Source: a virus. Taken from it: DNA of 54,223 bases. The translations under genes were made by a program, and so were the position numbers. The stretch is from IMG/VR virus record IMGVR_UViG_3300037010_002778, positions 1-54,223 of that record; one strand, written 5' to 3'. Shown here piece after piece: positions 35,491 to 44,736 of this stretch (the first letter of the stretch is position 1; each line of letters starts with the position of its first letter). A model generated the notes under the pieces. The model made no database searches and was not told the origin of the DNA. It was given only the letters and a program-made list of their open reading frames with translations.

Positions 35491-36275
35491 TACAAAATAT
35501 GTTCACCAAAAAAATAGTGGTTTTTCTTTTTAATTTTTATTTTTTCAAAGTCTCCTTTAAAAAGTAAAACTGTTTGCGATCCCCAATTAAAATTACCTAT
35601 TCTGTCACCAATTTTTACATTTTGGTTGGTTTTTATATTAAAATCAAAATCTTGGATCGTTGATTCGCCTACTAATAACAAAAATACATTTCCTATTTTG
35701 GTATTATATTTGACAATCCAAAGTGAATTTTTACCAAATATTCTTAAATCTTTTGAAATAGGCATTAAATCTACTATTTTCCCAGAGACAGGAGAGTGTA
35801 TATTATGGTAATAACTTACATATAATTTCATATTAACAAAATTATATGTATCATCGACACCTACTTGTTTTAAATCTTCGATTACAGTATTTGTTGGTTT
35901 TTTTAGTCTTATTATAGAAGACATATCTGAAGTTTTTCCAATCGATTCAATTACACATTCATTAGGAATTATAATTTTTGTATTTTTTGAATTTTCTTTT
36001 ATTTCATTAAGTTTAGTTTCTTTTAAATTTCTTGTGAAAAAATCCATAAAATTATCAAATTCTGTTTTCTCGTACCAATCCATAGAAACTGGAGACATTT
36101 TTATTTTCTTTTTAATGTTATTTATTGTGTCTCTATTTTGAAAACCTTCGATTAATTTTTTTAAATTTTCTTTTCCAATATTTTGCGATTTGACAAACTT
36201 TAATTTAGCAAGAACATAACGCTCATTTACTTTGTTTTCTACACGCTCCATCAATTCATAAATTATTTTCTCCAT
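35490..36275 (-). CDS. Phosphatidylserine decarboxylase-like protein
   Basis: 261 residues on the minus strand. PSD family marks: FMDFFTRNLK (compare FFTRKLK), YYHNIHSPVSGKI (the conserved H and P-x-x-G), VFLLLVGES, VKIGDRIGNFNWGSQTVLLF (compare the K-G-x-x-x-G-x-F ... LGST-V). The Gly-Ser self-cleavage site that makes the pyruvoyl group is kept as W-G-S-Q. The SP-x-DG Asp motif appears as IPNEC, i.e. Glu in place of Asp, so activity is uncertain. In cells PSD converts phosphatidylserine to phosphatidylethanolamine at the membrane. Its start lies inside the end of the DUF3326 gene (20-base overlap). Confidence 0.7.
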   Translation of the reverse strand: MEKIIYELMERVENKVNERYVLAKLKFVKSQNIGKENLKKLIEGFQNRDTINNIKKKIKMSPVSMDWYEKTEFDNFMDFFTRNLKETKLNEIKENSKNTKIIIPNECVIESIGKTSDMSSIIRLKKPTNTVIEDLKQVGVDDTYNFVNMKLYVSYYHNIHSPVSGKIVDLMPISKDLRIFGKNSLWIVKYNTKIGNVFLLLVGESTIQDFDFNIKTNQNVKIGDRIGNFNWGSQTVLLFKGDFEKIKIKKKNHYFFGEHIL

Positions 36276-37533
36276 TTAAAATAGTTGTTTTTTTAATTGG
36301 TCTTAAGACTGTATTTGGTGATATTTTATTTTTTAAAGCTATTAAAACACCTGCAGCCTCTAAATAATTATTTACCTCGATCAATTGGTTTTGTCTCCAA
36401 GGTAAATCTTTTAAATTATTTTTCATTACATTATTGTTATCTTTTACTGAAATCACTGTAATATTTTGTTCTAAAGCTGCCAATAATGGTATACCTATTG
36501 CTCTTTCTGGTGTAATTAAAACGTGGACATCTTGATTTGTTAAAATTCCTTGTTCTATAGAATAATTTACTATTTTTGGTGAATTAAAAAGCCCTTTTAT
36601 TACACAAAATAATTCAGTTTTTGATAAAGTTTCAGCACACTTTTTAGGATTAACGATTCCATATTTATATAAAAGTTGACTTTCATAGAACATTGGTGCA
36701 TGTGCGATACTAACATTTGACAAATTAGATATACTATGAGTTAACATACTTTCTATACCGCCCCAAGGATTTACATTTAAATTATCGTTAAAATAATTAT
36801 CGAATAATTCATCAGAATCTCCCTCCATTAATGTATGTAAAACTATAGAATCATAATCGTTTTTATATTTTTCAACTATTTCTATTAAATTTTCTAAATT
36901 ATTTACTTTTCCAACTGCCATATTATTTTCGTTATAATAAAAATAATATTTTGGTGGCTTTTCAATTTGAACAACATCGATGTCGGCTCCAAGAACAACT
37001 CTTGCGGCAGAAGCTGTATTTATTGTATAATTTGAAATATAATCATGTTCTGACTTATCAGAAATTAAAAGTATTCTATTACCTCTTGTTGGTGATAAAC
37101 CAATTTGCCCCGTTATAAACCTATTTAAAATAGAGCCCTCTACATATAAAGTATTTTCAGTCATTTCATTCATATCGGCAGCGTTTACTACATTTGGGTG
37201 AGTTATTAATGTATCTACTGTACTTGCAATTAATTTAGCAGCTGCATTTGCATCTCCAGAGTCTCCGCCAACATTTGCTCCAATTCCAGTAGGAACTATC
37301 ATTATGGCATTAAATTTAGAATTATTAACATTTTTTCTTGGATTAAAATTAAAAATATTTTTATAATTATAACTCTGTTCTGTTAATTCAGCGTATTCTG
37401 CTTCCATCAATTCGTTATTAAAAATAGCAAATCTTACAACTTGCTTATTTTTAAAATAATTTTTTAAATTTTCAAAATTTCCATTTTTTTCAATTTGAAA
37501 ATTTAATTTTTCGTTCATTTGAACAATGTCCAT
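36256..37533 (-). CDS. DUF3326 family protein
   Basis: 425 residues on the minus strand. The diagnostic core is IMIVPTGIGANVGGDSGDA, then DTLITHPNVVNAADM, LYVEGSILNRFITGQIGL and SPTRGNRILLISD, followed by NPWGGIESMLTHSISN and SIAHAPMF. This closely follows the DUF3326 family of cyanobacteria, plants and some bacteria, whose biochemical role is unknown. It is first in a two-gene operon with a PSD-like gene and is transcribed away from the nucleotide-metabolism cluster. Its length matches full-size members with an added N-terminal ~90 residues. Confidence 0.8.
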   Translation of the reverse strand: MDIVQMNEKLNFQIEKNGNFENLKNYFKNKQVVRFAIFNNELMEAEYAELTEQSYNYKNIFNFNPRKNVNNSKFNAIMIVPTGIGANVGGDSGDANAAAKLIASTVDTLITHPNVVNAADMNEMTENTLYVEGSILNRFITGQIGLSPTRGNRILLISDKSEHDYISNYTINTASAARVVLGADIDVVQIEKPPKYYFYYNENNMAVGKVNNLENLIEIVEKYKNDYDSIVLHTLMEGDSDELFDNYFNDNLNVNPWGGIESMLTHSISNLSNVSIAHAPMFYESQLLYKYGIVNPKKCAETLSKTELFCVIKGLFNSPKIVNYSIEQGILTNQDVHVLITPERAIGIPLLAALEQNITVISVKDNNNVMKNNLKDLPWRQNQLIEVNNYLEAAGVLIALKNKISPNTVLRPIKKTTILNGENNL

Positions 37534-37556
37534 TGCCTTTAGTATAATTTTTTTTT

Positions 37557-37574
37557 ATATATTTTAAAATAAAA
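37557..37574. promoter_or_regulatory. Divergent promoter-like region
   Basis: The 140-base gap between the DUF3326 start (minus) and the gene at 37674 (plus) contains a TATATTTTAAAATAAAA sequence similar to the identical elements at 17647 and 52358, and close to the minus-strand start. A second AT-rich inverted stretch, TTTAAATTTTAAA, lies near 37632. Promoter function is inferred. Confidence 0.3.
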
Positions 37575-37673
37575 TTTTTTTAAACAAAAAATCTATTGCA
37601 AAATGGAATTTTTTAAAAATCTTAGAATCGTTTAAATTTTAAACAAAATTTAAAATTCTTTATAAAAATAAAT

Positions 37674-38543
37674 ATGAAAAATTTAATTATATTAGGAAAT
37701 GGTTTGGCTGCATTGATTTATGCAACATATAATATTGACAAAAATGTTGTAATTGTTGGTAATAAAATAGGTGGACAAATGTCAAGTGAAATTTCACTTG
37801 GTCCACGTATAATACAAAGTGATAATTATACAAAAAATTTTATTAAAAATTTTTTATTATTAGATGACATTAAAACAAAAAAAACTTTTATAAAATATAA
37901 ATATAATGATAAATTTTTAAAAAATTCTACTCCTGAATTTAGAAACAAATACTCAATTATTACTCGTGATAAAGATGTAGCAAGTAATTATACGATGTCT
38001 CAAAATAAAAATGAAATTGAATATTTTGACATAAAGTACAATATTTTTATTAATATTTTATATCAAAAATTATTGACATATAATAACATTCAATTTATTA
38101 ATGGTGATGTTATAAAAATAACAAGTGATTATATTGAATTGAATGATTTAAGAAAAATATACACTAAAAACTCAGAAAAAGTTAATACAATACCTCTTTA
38201 CATTTTTAAAAAATTAATAAATATGGATTATTTGGAATTAAATAGTAAGCCTGTATATTTTTATCACAAAAAAAATAAAAAATTTATTAACAATTTTTAT
38301 TATGTTTATCAAATCAACGATTTTAAAGTTGTTCCACATAGAATTACATATTATGATGATAATATAATCGAGGAAAGTATTGAAAAAATAAGTGACAATT
38401 ATATTGCAATTATACCAAAAATTATAAACGAAACTCCATTCGATTTAATAGGTGATTGGAAAATGTTTGGTAGATTTGCTGAATGGGATCAGAGTATAAA
38501 AATAAATGAAATGTTAAAAAAATTGGAAAATTCAAATGATTAA
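37674..38543 (+). CDS. Probable FAD-binding Rossmann protein
   Basis: 289 residues. The N-terminus LIILGNGLAALIYATY is a G-x-G-x-x-A dinucleotide-binding loop, followed by NVVIVGNKIGGQMSS, typical of flavoproteins of the amine oxidase/mutase sort. The C-terminal DLIGDWKMFGRFAEWDQSIKINEML resembles the terminal FAD-contact segment of such proteins. Substrate unknown; its neighbours make nucleotides and sugar derivatives. It overlaps the next gene by eight bases. Confidence 0.55.
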   Translation: MKNLIILGNGLAALIYATYNIDKNVVIVGNKIGGQMSSEISLGPRIIQSDNYTKNFIKNFLLLDDIKTKKTFIKYKYNDKFLKNSTPEFRNKYSIITRDKDVASNYTMSQNKNEIEYFDIKYNIFINILYQKLLTYNNIQFINGDVIKITSDYIELNDLRKIYTKNSEKVNTIPLYIFKKLINMDYLELNSKPVYFYHKKNKKFINNFYYVYQINDFKVVPHRITYYDDNIIEESIEKISDNYIAIIPKIINETPFDLIGDWKMFGRFAEWDQSIKINEMLKKLENSND

Positions 38544-39429
38544 TTTGTGGAATTTACAATTAGAGTTTGAAAAAAAATTTTTTAAATATAAAAAATTAAA
38601 TATTGAAGAACTAAATTTAGAACAAAAACGTATTTGGACAAAAGAATTTTATATGCATATAATTGTTGAGTTGTCAGAAATGATAAACAGTTTACAATAT
38701 AAAATGCATCGTAATTATATTGATGAAATTAATGAAAATAATATTAAAGAAAATTTAATTGATGCTCAAAAATTATTAATGGGATTATCGCAACTTTGGT
38801 TTAACGATTATTATGAATTTGAAAATTTATTTATTGATAAATCAATAGTTGTTGATCTTAGATTTGAATTTGAAAAAGTACAAAATATTGCATTAACTAA
38901 TAAAAATATAGCTATTATTGATATAGACGGAGTTTTAGCCGACTTAGAGTATTCAACGATGGAATTTATTAAAGAAAAGTTTAGTGATTTTTCACACTTT
39001 AAAAATACACGTGAGATTAAAAATAAATTTCCAATTGAATACGAAAAAATTAAAGCTGAATTCCGTTTAGGTAAGTACCATAGGAATGTTAAATTAATAG
39101 ATAAAGCTGACGATTTCATAAATAAATTAGCGGAAGATTTTAAAATAATAATTATTACAGCTCGACCTTATGAAAAATATAATAATTTATGGGCTGATAC
39201 AATGTATTGGTTAAAAAATAATAATATTAAATTTGATGCTTTGTATTTTGACAATAAAAAACACGAAAAAATAATAGAAATATTTAAAAATAATTTAAAT
39301 AATATTAAATTCATTGTTGACGATTCAGCTGAAATTTGTAAACAAGTCGAAAAAATAGGTATAAAATCATTTAATATAGATCATAAAAATATAACATTTA
39401 ATACAATTTTAAACAATATAAAAAAATGA
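38536..39429 (+). CDS. Fusion of all-alpha NTP pyrophosphatase-like and HAD nucleotidase domains
   Basis: 297 residues. Residues ~1-110 are helical with EFYMHIIVELSEMINSL and ENLIDAQKLLMGLSQLWF, the E-x-x-E ... D-x-x-x layout of all-alpha dUTPase/MazG-type enzymes, though shorter and less certain. Residues ~125-297 are a HAD phosphatase: IIDIDGVLAD (nucleophile Asp motif), IIITARPY (motif II), a Lys in FDNKKHEK and IKFIVDDSAE (motif IV), as in 5'(3')-deoxyribonucleotidases. Together they could turn (d)NTP to nucleoside and shape the dNTP pool. Overlaps next gene (ATGA). Confidence 0.68.
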   Translation: MINLWNLQLEFEKKFFKYKKLNIEELNLEQKRIWTKEFYMHIIVELSEMINSLQYKMHRNYIDEINENNIKENLIDAQKLLMGLSQLWFNDYYEFENLFIDKSIVVDLRFEFEKVQNIALTNKNIAIIDIDGVLADLEYSTMEFIKEKFSDFSHFKNTREIKNKFPIEYEKIKAEFRLGKYHRNVKLIDKADDFINKLAEDFKIIIITARPYEKYNNLWADTMYWLKNNNIKFDALYFDNKKHEKIIEIFKNNLNNIKFIVDDSAEICKQVEKIGIKSFNIDHKNITFNTILNNIKK

Positions 39430-39860
39430 AAGAAACAATTGTAATTTTAGATGGTGTCGATAAAACCGGTAAAGATACACTTCAAAAAGAATTAATAAAA
39501 ATTGCAAATGGTAAAATTATGCCAATAAACAGAGGTTTTGTATCGCAAATTGCATATAGTCGAATTTATAATAGAGGTATTGACGAAGATTATTTTTTTA
39601 AAAAAGCTAATGCTTTTTATAAATTAGGAGTTAAACTTATTATACTTACAGCATCAGAGAATGAATTAATAAAAAGATTTGATATTCATGGTGAAAAAGA
39701 CTTATTAAAATCTGATATAAAAAAACATTTGAATGTGTTTGACTCGGTTGTTAATGATTTAATTACAAAAGCAGCTGTTGAGGTATTATTAATTGACACG
39801 ACAAAAAAAGATATAAACGAAACAGTAACTGAAATTTTAAATTTTATAGGGGAAAAATAA
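39426..39860 (+). CDS. Thymidylate kinase-like P-loop kinase
   Basis: 144 residues. The P-loop is LDGVDKTGKDTL, the dTMP kinase-type G-x-D-x-x-G-K-x-T with Asp in place of Ser/Thr. A compact alpha/beta domain follows with LGVKLIILTASENELIKRF (DR-type lid region) and VLLIDTTKK. It is shorter than host thymidylate kinases (~200), so it may be a trimmed phage version or act on another deoxynucleotide. Coupled to both neighbours by overlapping start/stop. Confidence 0.65.
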   Translation: MKETIVILDGVDKTGKDTLQKELIKIANGKIMPINRGFVSQIAYSRIYNRGIDEDYFFKKANAFYKLGVKLIILTASENELIKRFDIHGEKDLLKSDIKKHLNVFDSVVNDLITKAAVEVLLIDTTKKDINETVTEILNFIGEK

Positions 39861-40909
39861 TGAATATATTTATTACAGGTGAATCGGGTGCTATTCCAAA
39901 AGCTATGCAAAATGACGAATTACTTAAAACATTCGATTTTAAAATTACAAATCACCAACAACATGATCCTTTTAAAATTAAAATTCTAAAAGCACATCAA
40001 TCTTTTAAAGTTAGAGAACCAGAAATAGATTTTTTAAATAAAGAGCTTCTTTTTTCAAAAAAAATGGAAAAAGTTTGGGAAAATACCGATGTAATTATAC
40101 ACTCAGGAGCTTTTGTAGGTACAGATTATTGCAATGCCAATACTAATTTGGCTATAAGAACAAATATTGAAGGAACTCAAAATATTGTTGAAATTGCAAA
40201 TAAATTTAATATAAAATTAGTATATCTTTCAACAACAATTATTTTTGATACCGATGATTATGGTGAATATAAATTAATAACTGAACAAACAAAAACAAAT
40301 CCTAAAACTTTATATGGTATAACAAAATATGCAGGTGAACAAATAGTTGAAAAAACATGCAAAACAGATAAAGTTATAGTTAGACCTGTATTTGGTTATT
40401 CTAATTACCCTGATGATTTACATAGTGCATTAACAAAATTTATATATGTAAAATTATATAATTTAATAAAAAATCCTATTACGCCTTTAAAATTAAATAT
40501 TTTGTTAAATAAAAATATTGAAAAAACGTATACTCATGCTGAAAATTTAGCTTATTTAATTTTTAAAATTTTAAAATCAAACTATTGGAACGATGCTTTT
40601 AATATTGGTGATAAAGCTGAAAATTCAGCTAATTGGTATCAATTAAATTCAATAATAAATAATTTAATTTATAATAAATTAAATATAAAATTGTTAGACG
40701 ATGATTTTAATGATGTAAATTTTATTGAAAATGAAGATTATTTACATTGGCATAATATTTCAACTATAAAATTACAAAGAATGGGATTATTTAATAATTT
40801 TAATAAAAATTATATTTCATTAGAAAATGGAATAGAACAAGTAATAGATTCAGTTGTAAAAAATATTGATCAATTACCTTATTGGACACTAAGCGATAAA
40901 ATTATATGA
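39860..40909 (+). CDS. NAD-dependent epimerase/dehydratase (extended SDR)
   Basis: 349 residues. The Rossmann start is NIFITGESGAIPKAM (G-x-x-G-x-x-x), VIIHSGAFVG corresponds to the D/N-A-A motif, LVYLSTTIIFD to the central strand, and YGITKYAGE is the Y-x3-K catalytic pair, followed by VIVRPVFGYS. These fit nucleotide-sugar epimerases or dehydratases. It probably supplies a sugar for the glycosyltransferases in this window. Overlaps the kinase stop by one base. Confidence 0.78.
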   Translation: MNIFITGESGAIPKAMQNDELLKTFDFKITNHQQHDPFKIKILKAHQSFKVREPEIDFLNKELLFSKKMEKVWENTDVIIHSGAFVGTDYCNANTNLAIRTNIEGTQNIVEIANKFNIKLVYLSTTIIFDTDDYGEYKLITEQTKTNPKTLYGITKYAGEQIVEKTCKTDKVIVRPVFGYSNYPDDLHSALTKFIYVKLYNLIKNPITPLKLNILLNKNIEKTYTHAENLAYLIFKILKSNYWNDAFNIGDKAENSANWYQLNSIINNLIYNKLNIKLLDDDFNDVNFIENEDYLHWHNISTIKLQRMGLFNNFNKNYISLENGIEQVIDSVVKNIDQLPYWTLSDKII

Positions 40910-40932
40910 AAAATATTTAAACAAATTAAAAA

Positions 40933-43900
40933 ATGAGAAAATTTAAAAACTATATACCTTTACATTTACATTCTACATATTCAATTGGTGATGGTGTTTC
41001 AAAAATAGAGGACATTATAAAACGTGCAAAAGAAATTGGATCTAATTCTATTGCTATTAGTGAACATGGTACAATGGCATCATTTTATAAATTTTATTTA
41101 ACTGCAAAAAGTAATAATATTAATCCAATTATTGGATGTGAATTTTATGTAAATGATTTATATTTTAGTGATAATGAAAAATTTTTAAAAATAAAAAGGA
41201 CAAAAAGTAGTTCAAGCGATGATTTAGAGGGTGACGAGGACAATTATGACAAAACTGATGCTGCTAATTCTCATTTAATCGTATATGCTAAAAACTTTGA
41301 AGGGTTACAAAATATTATTCATTTAAATAATATAGCAGCTCAAAATTTTTATCGTAAACCTTTAATTTCAACTGATCATGTATTTAATATTTTAGATGAA
41401 AATAATATTGTAACAACTGCATGTTTAGCATCAAAATTTAATAAATTAATTTTAAAAAATGAACTTAACGAAGCAGTTGATTTGTTAAAAAAATATAAAA
41501 ATAAATTTAAAGATGATTTTTATATTGAATATCATATTAACGATTTAAAGGAACAACTTAAAGTTAATAAATTTTATGAAGTAGTATCAAAAAAATTAAA
41601 AATACCTCTTGTTTTAGGTATTGATGCTCATTACGTTTATAAAGAAGATTGGAAAATACAATATTTATTATATGTAATTAAAACTCGTAATACAGTTAAT
41701 ACAATGCCTGAAAGCAAATGGTTTTATACCGTTAGAGATTTGTATATTAAAACAGTTGATGATATTTACGATAAAGCTGAATTATTAAATTATAATATCG
41801 ATGCTGTTAATGAAGCAATTGCATCGACATTTGATATTGCCAATAAAGTAAATATTGAAATTCCTAAATATCGTAATAATTTTCCTAAATTTTTTGAAAA
41901 CTATGAAGATTCTGTTGATACTTTTAATAAAAAATTAGAAATAAAATGGGATGAAAAAGTAAAAAATGGTTTAATCCCAAATGACAAAATTGAACAATAC
42001 CGTGAACGTTTAGAACAAGAACGAAAATTAATGATCGACAAGGGGTATATTGACTATTTTTTAATATTAGATGATTTATTAAACAATTTTGTTTATAAAA
42101 CTGGAGGCTCTTCTGGAGCAGGACGTGGATCAGCCTCTGGTTCTTTAATACTTTTTATTTTAGGTGTTACAAAAATAGATCCATTAAAATACGATTTAAT
42201 ATTTGAACGATTTATAAACGAAGCTAGAACTGATCCACCTGATGTGGACTGTGATATAGATCATATTACGCAAAAAAAGGTTGAAAATTATTTAATAGAG
42301 CGTTGGGGACATGACAAAGTTTGTCATGTTGGTAGTTTTGGTAAATTTGGTACTAAAACTCTTATAAAGGATATTTGTCGAGTTTATGAATTAGATTTTA
42401 ATTTGTCGAATCAGTTGACAGCGTTATTTAGTACTACAAAAAGTGATTCCGATATAAGAATTGAATTGGAAAATGCTTATAATATTGCTCAAAAAACAAA
42501 TAATTATAATTTAATTGACTTTATCGACAAAAACAAATCACTGTTTATTGAACTATGCGACAAAATGACAGGAATGATACGACAACAAAATAGACATGCA
42601 TCCGGGGTACTTATTAGTGACAAAACATTTGAAAATAGTGATCTTCCAATTGCATATACAAAAGGTAGTTTAATAACAAATGTACAGGAGGGTGGTGAGG
42701 ATCGTGAGGTTTCGGAGTTAGGGTATCTAAAATTGGATATTTTAGGTTTAATTACAGCTACAATTAATGGTGAGACGATAAAATTAGTAGAAAAAAATTA
42801 TAATATTAAAAATTTAGAAAATCAATTATTATTGTCAAATTTTGATGACGTTAATGTATATAAAGAATTTGGAATTGGTAACTCAAAAGATATTTTTCAA
42901 TTTGGTTCTGATTCGATGATTGAGTTAATGAAGCGAATAAAGCCAAATAGTATACAAGAACTTACAACTATAAATGCATTGTTTAGACCTGCCCTCGTTC
43001 AAAATGGTTCTATTAATGAATATATTAAAAATCGTGAAAATCCAAATAAAGCTAAAAAAGAATACGATAAAATAAGTAAAGATATTTGGCCTTTATTTAA
43101 AGAAACATTTGGTATTCCTTTATACCAAGAATCAATTATGCTTATTTTACAAAAAATAGGTGGTTTTACATTGGCTGAAGCTGACAAAGTAAGAAAAACT
43201 TTAAAACTTTTTTATAAAAAATATCAAGACAAATCAGAAACTTTTTTAAATGTAATCGATAAATTTAAAACACAAGCTATAAATAATGGTCTTTCAGAGG
43301 AAGGAACCGAAGTATTGTTACAAAAATTAGCTACTTATACAGAATATTCGTTTAACAAATGTCTTTCTGGTAATACTTATGTTCAAACTATTAATGGTAT
43401 AAAACAAATTTCTGATTTTTTAGGTGGTGAAATTGTTATATCAGTTGATCCTGTTACAAAAAAAGTATATCAAACTAAAGTTAAAAAATTACATAAAAAT
43501 GGTATAAAAAAATTATATTCAATTAAAACTGAAACAGACGAAATTATTGAATGTACGTTAGATCATAAATTTATGATAAAGTCTGGAAAAATGAAGACGT
43601 TAAAACAAATTATTGAAAATAACTATAAAATTTGTATTGTTGGTAATAAAAATGTAATTTTAAATAAAGACTCTTTAAAAGAAATAGGTTTTGAAGAAAC
43701 ATTTGATTTGGAAATTGATGATAAAAATCATAATTTTGTATTGTCAAATGGTATAGTAACATCAAATTCTCATGCCGTTGCTTATGCGATGAATGCTTAT
43801 ATTTCACAATGGCTTAAAATTCATTATCCCAAAGAATATTATGCAACGTTATTAAATTACACAAATATAGATGAAATTTCAATTTTTATTAAACAAGCTA

Positions 43901-44736
43901 CTTTACAAAATGTTAAAATAGGTAGTTGTACTTATGGTAATTCGGACAACAAATTTACAGTTGATTATAAAAATAATATAATTAGATTTGGTCTTAATTT
44001 AGTCAAAGGATTAAGAACAAATGACATTGAAAAAATAAATAATAATTCTAAAATAAAAGACAAAGTAATGTTAATTAAATTTATAATTGACTCTAAACTT
44101 AACAAAAAAACAGTTGAAGTATTATCACGTTTAGGTTATTTTTCAAATATAATAAGTAACAATAATTTATTTACTGAAAAATTATTATTAAAATTAAAAA
44201 ATTCTAAAAATTTTGATTTGGAATTAAATGCTTATTTAAAGTATGAGCCAAAATTTGCAAATTATCAAAAATACGAAACGTTACAATTTGAAAAGGAATA
44301 TTTAGGATTTTATTTAAGTGAACACCCGTTTGGAGAGTTTTACAATAAATTATTACAAAAAAATATTGCAAAAAATTATATAAGACCTAAAGACTTAAAT
44401 GAAATTTCAAATAAAAAACAAGGTATAAATTTAGTTGCATTATTAGGTGATATTATTTTGTTAAAGTCAAAAAAGACAGGTAAAGAATATTACAGGTTGG
44501 TACTTGAAGATGATGAAACACAAATAAATGTTACAATTTTTGACGCTGAATTGATTAAAAATTTAAACAAAGGTGATTTTATAAATATAATTATAAATAA
44601 AGATATTTTTGGTTATTCAGCTATTAAAAACAAACAAATAAAAATATTTAATAATGATAACGAAATTGATTTTAAAAATAAAATTATTGATTTTGAAACA
44701 ATTAATGTGCAACAAAGAACAAAAAGGTTATTTTAA
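40933..44736 (+). CDS. dnaE: DNA polymerase III alpha subunit (family C, DnaE type) with a mini-intein
   Basis: 1267 residues, 1131 after intein removal. The PHP domain starts YIPLHLHSTYSIGDG, with ISEHGTM. The palm has GGSSGAGRGSASGSL and the catalytic PPDVDCDID (Asp-x-Asp). RQQNRHASGVLIS and the helix-hairpin region follow; near the end LVALLGDIILLKSKKTG is the OB fold. The intein occupies residues 810-945, between FNK and SHAVAYA. The C-terminus QQRTKRLF may bind a clamp. This is a complete-looking replicative polymerase, unusual beside a T4-type replication set and the PolB fragment at 4560. Confidence 0.92.
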   Translation: MRKFKNYIPLHLHSTYSIGDGVSKIEDIIKRAKEIGSNSIAISEHGTMASFYKFYLTAKSNNINPIIGCEFYVNDLYFSDNEKFLKIKRTKSSSSDDLEGDEDNYDKTDAANSHLIVYAKNFEGLQNIIHLNNIAAQNFYRKPLISTDHVFNILDENNIVTTACLASKFNKLILKNELNEAVDLLKKYKNKFKDDFYIEYHINDLKEQLKVNKFYEVVSKKLKIPLVLGIDAHYVYKEDWKIQYLLYVIKTRNTVNTMPESKWFYTVRDLYIKTVDDIYDKAELLNYNIDAVNEAIASTFDIANKVNIEIPKYRNNFPKFFENYEDSVDTFNKKLEIKWDEKVKNGLIPNDKIEQYRERLEQERKLMIDKGYIDYFLILDDLLNNFVYKTGGSSGAGRGSASGSLILFILGVTKIDPLKYDLIFERFINEARTDPPDVDCDIDHITQKKVENYLIERWGHDKVCHVGSFGKFGTKTLIKDICRVYELDFNLSNQLTALFSTTKSDSDIRIELENAYNIAQKTNNYNLIDFIDKNKSLFIELCDKMTGMIRQQNRHASGVLISDKTFENSDLPIAYTKGSLITNVQEGGEDREVSELGYLKLDILGLITATINGETIKLVEKNYNIKNLENQLLLSNFDDVNVYKEFGIGNSKDIFQFGSDSMIELMKRIKPNSIQELTTINALFRPALVQNGSINEYIKNRENPNKAKKEYDKISKDIWPLFKETFGIPLYQESIMLILQKIGGFTLAEADKVRKTLKLFYKKYQDKSETFLNVIDKFKTQAINNGLSEEGTEVLLQKLATYTEYSFNKCLSGNTYVQTINGIKQISDFLGGEIVISVDPVTKKVYQTKVKKLHKNGIKKLYSIKTETDEIIECTLDHKFMIKSGKMKTLKQIIENNYKICIVGNKNVILNKDSLKEIGFEETFDLEIDDKNHNFVLSNGIVTSNSHAVAYAMNAYISQWLKIHYPKEYYATLLNYTNIDEISIFIKQATLQNVKIGSCTYGNSDNKFTVDYKNNIIRFGLNLVKGLRTNDIEKINNNSKIKDKVMLIKFIIDSKLNKKTVEVLSRLGYFSNIISNNNLFTEKLLLKLKNSKNFDLELNAYLKYEPKFANYQKYETLQFEKEYLGFYLSEHPFGEFYNKLLQKNIAKNYIRPKDLNEISNKKQGINLVALLGDIILLKSKKTGKEYYRLVLEDDETQINVTIFDAELIKNLNKGDFINIIINKDIFGYSAIKNKQIKIFNNDNEIDFKNKIIDFETINVQQRTKRLF
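43360..43767 (+). other. Contiguous mini-intein in DnaE
   Basis: 136 residues in frame from Cys (CLSGNTYVQT) to IVTSN, with +1 Ser of SHAVAYA. Block B is ECTLDHKF (T-x-x-H), and the C-terminal blocks are FDLEIDDKNHNFVLSNGI. No endonuclease domain fits in this length. The insertion site, K|S in FNKSHA, is three residues downstream of the well-known cyanobacterial DnaE split-intein site (before CFN). Confidence 0.9.
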
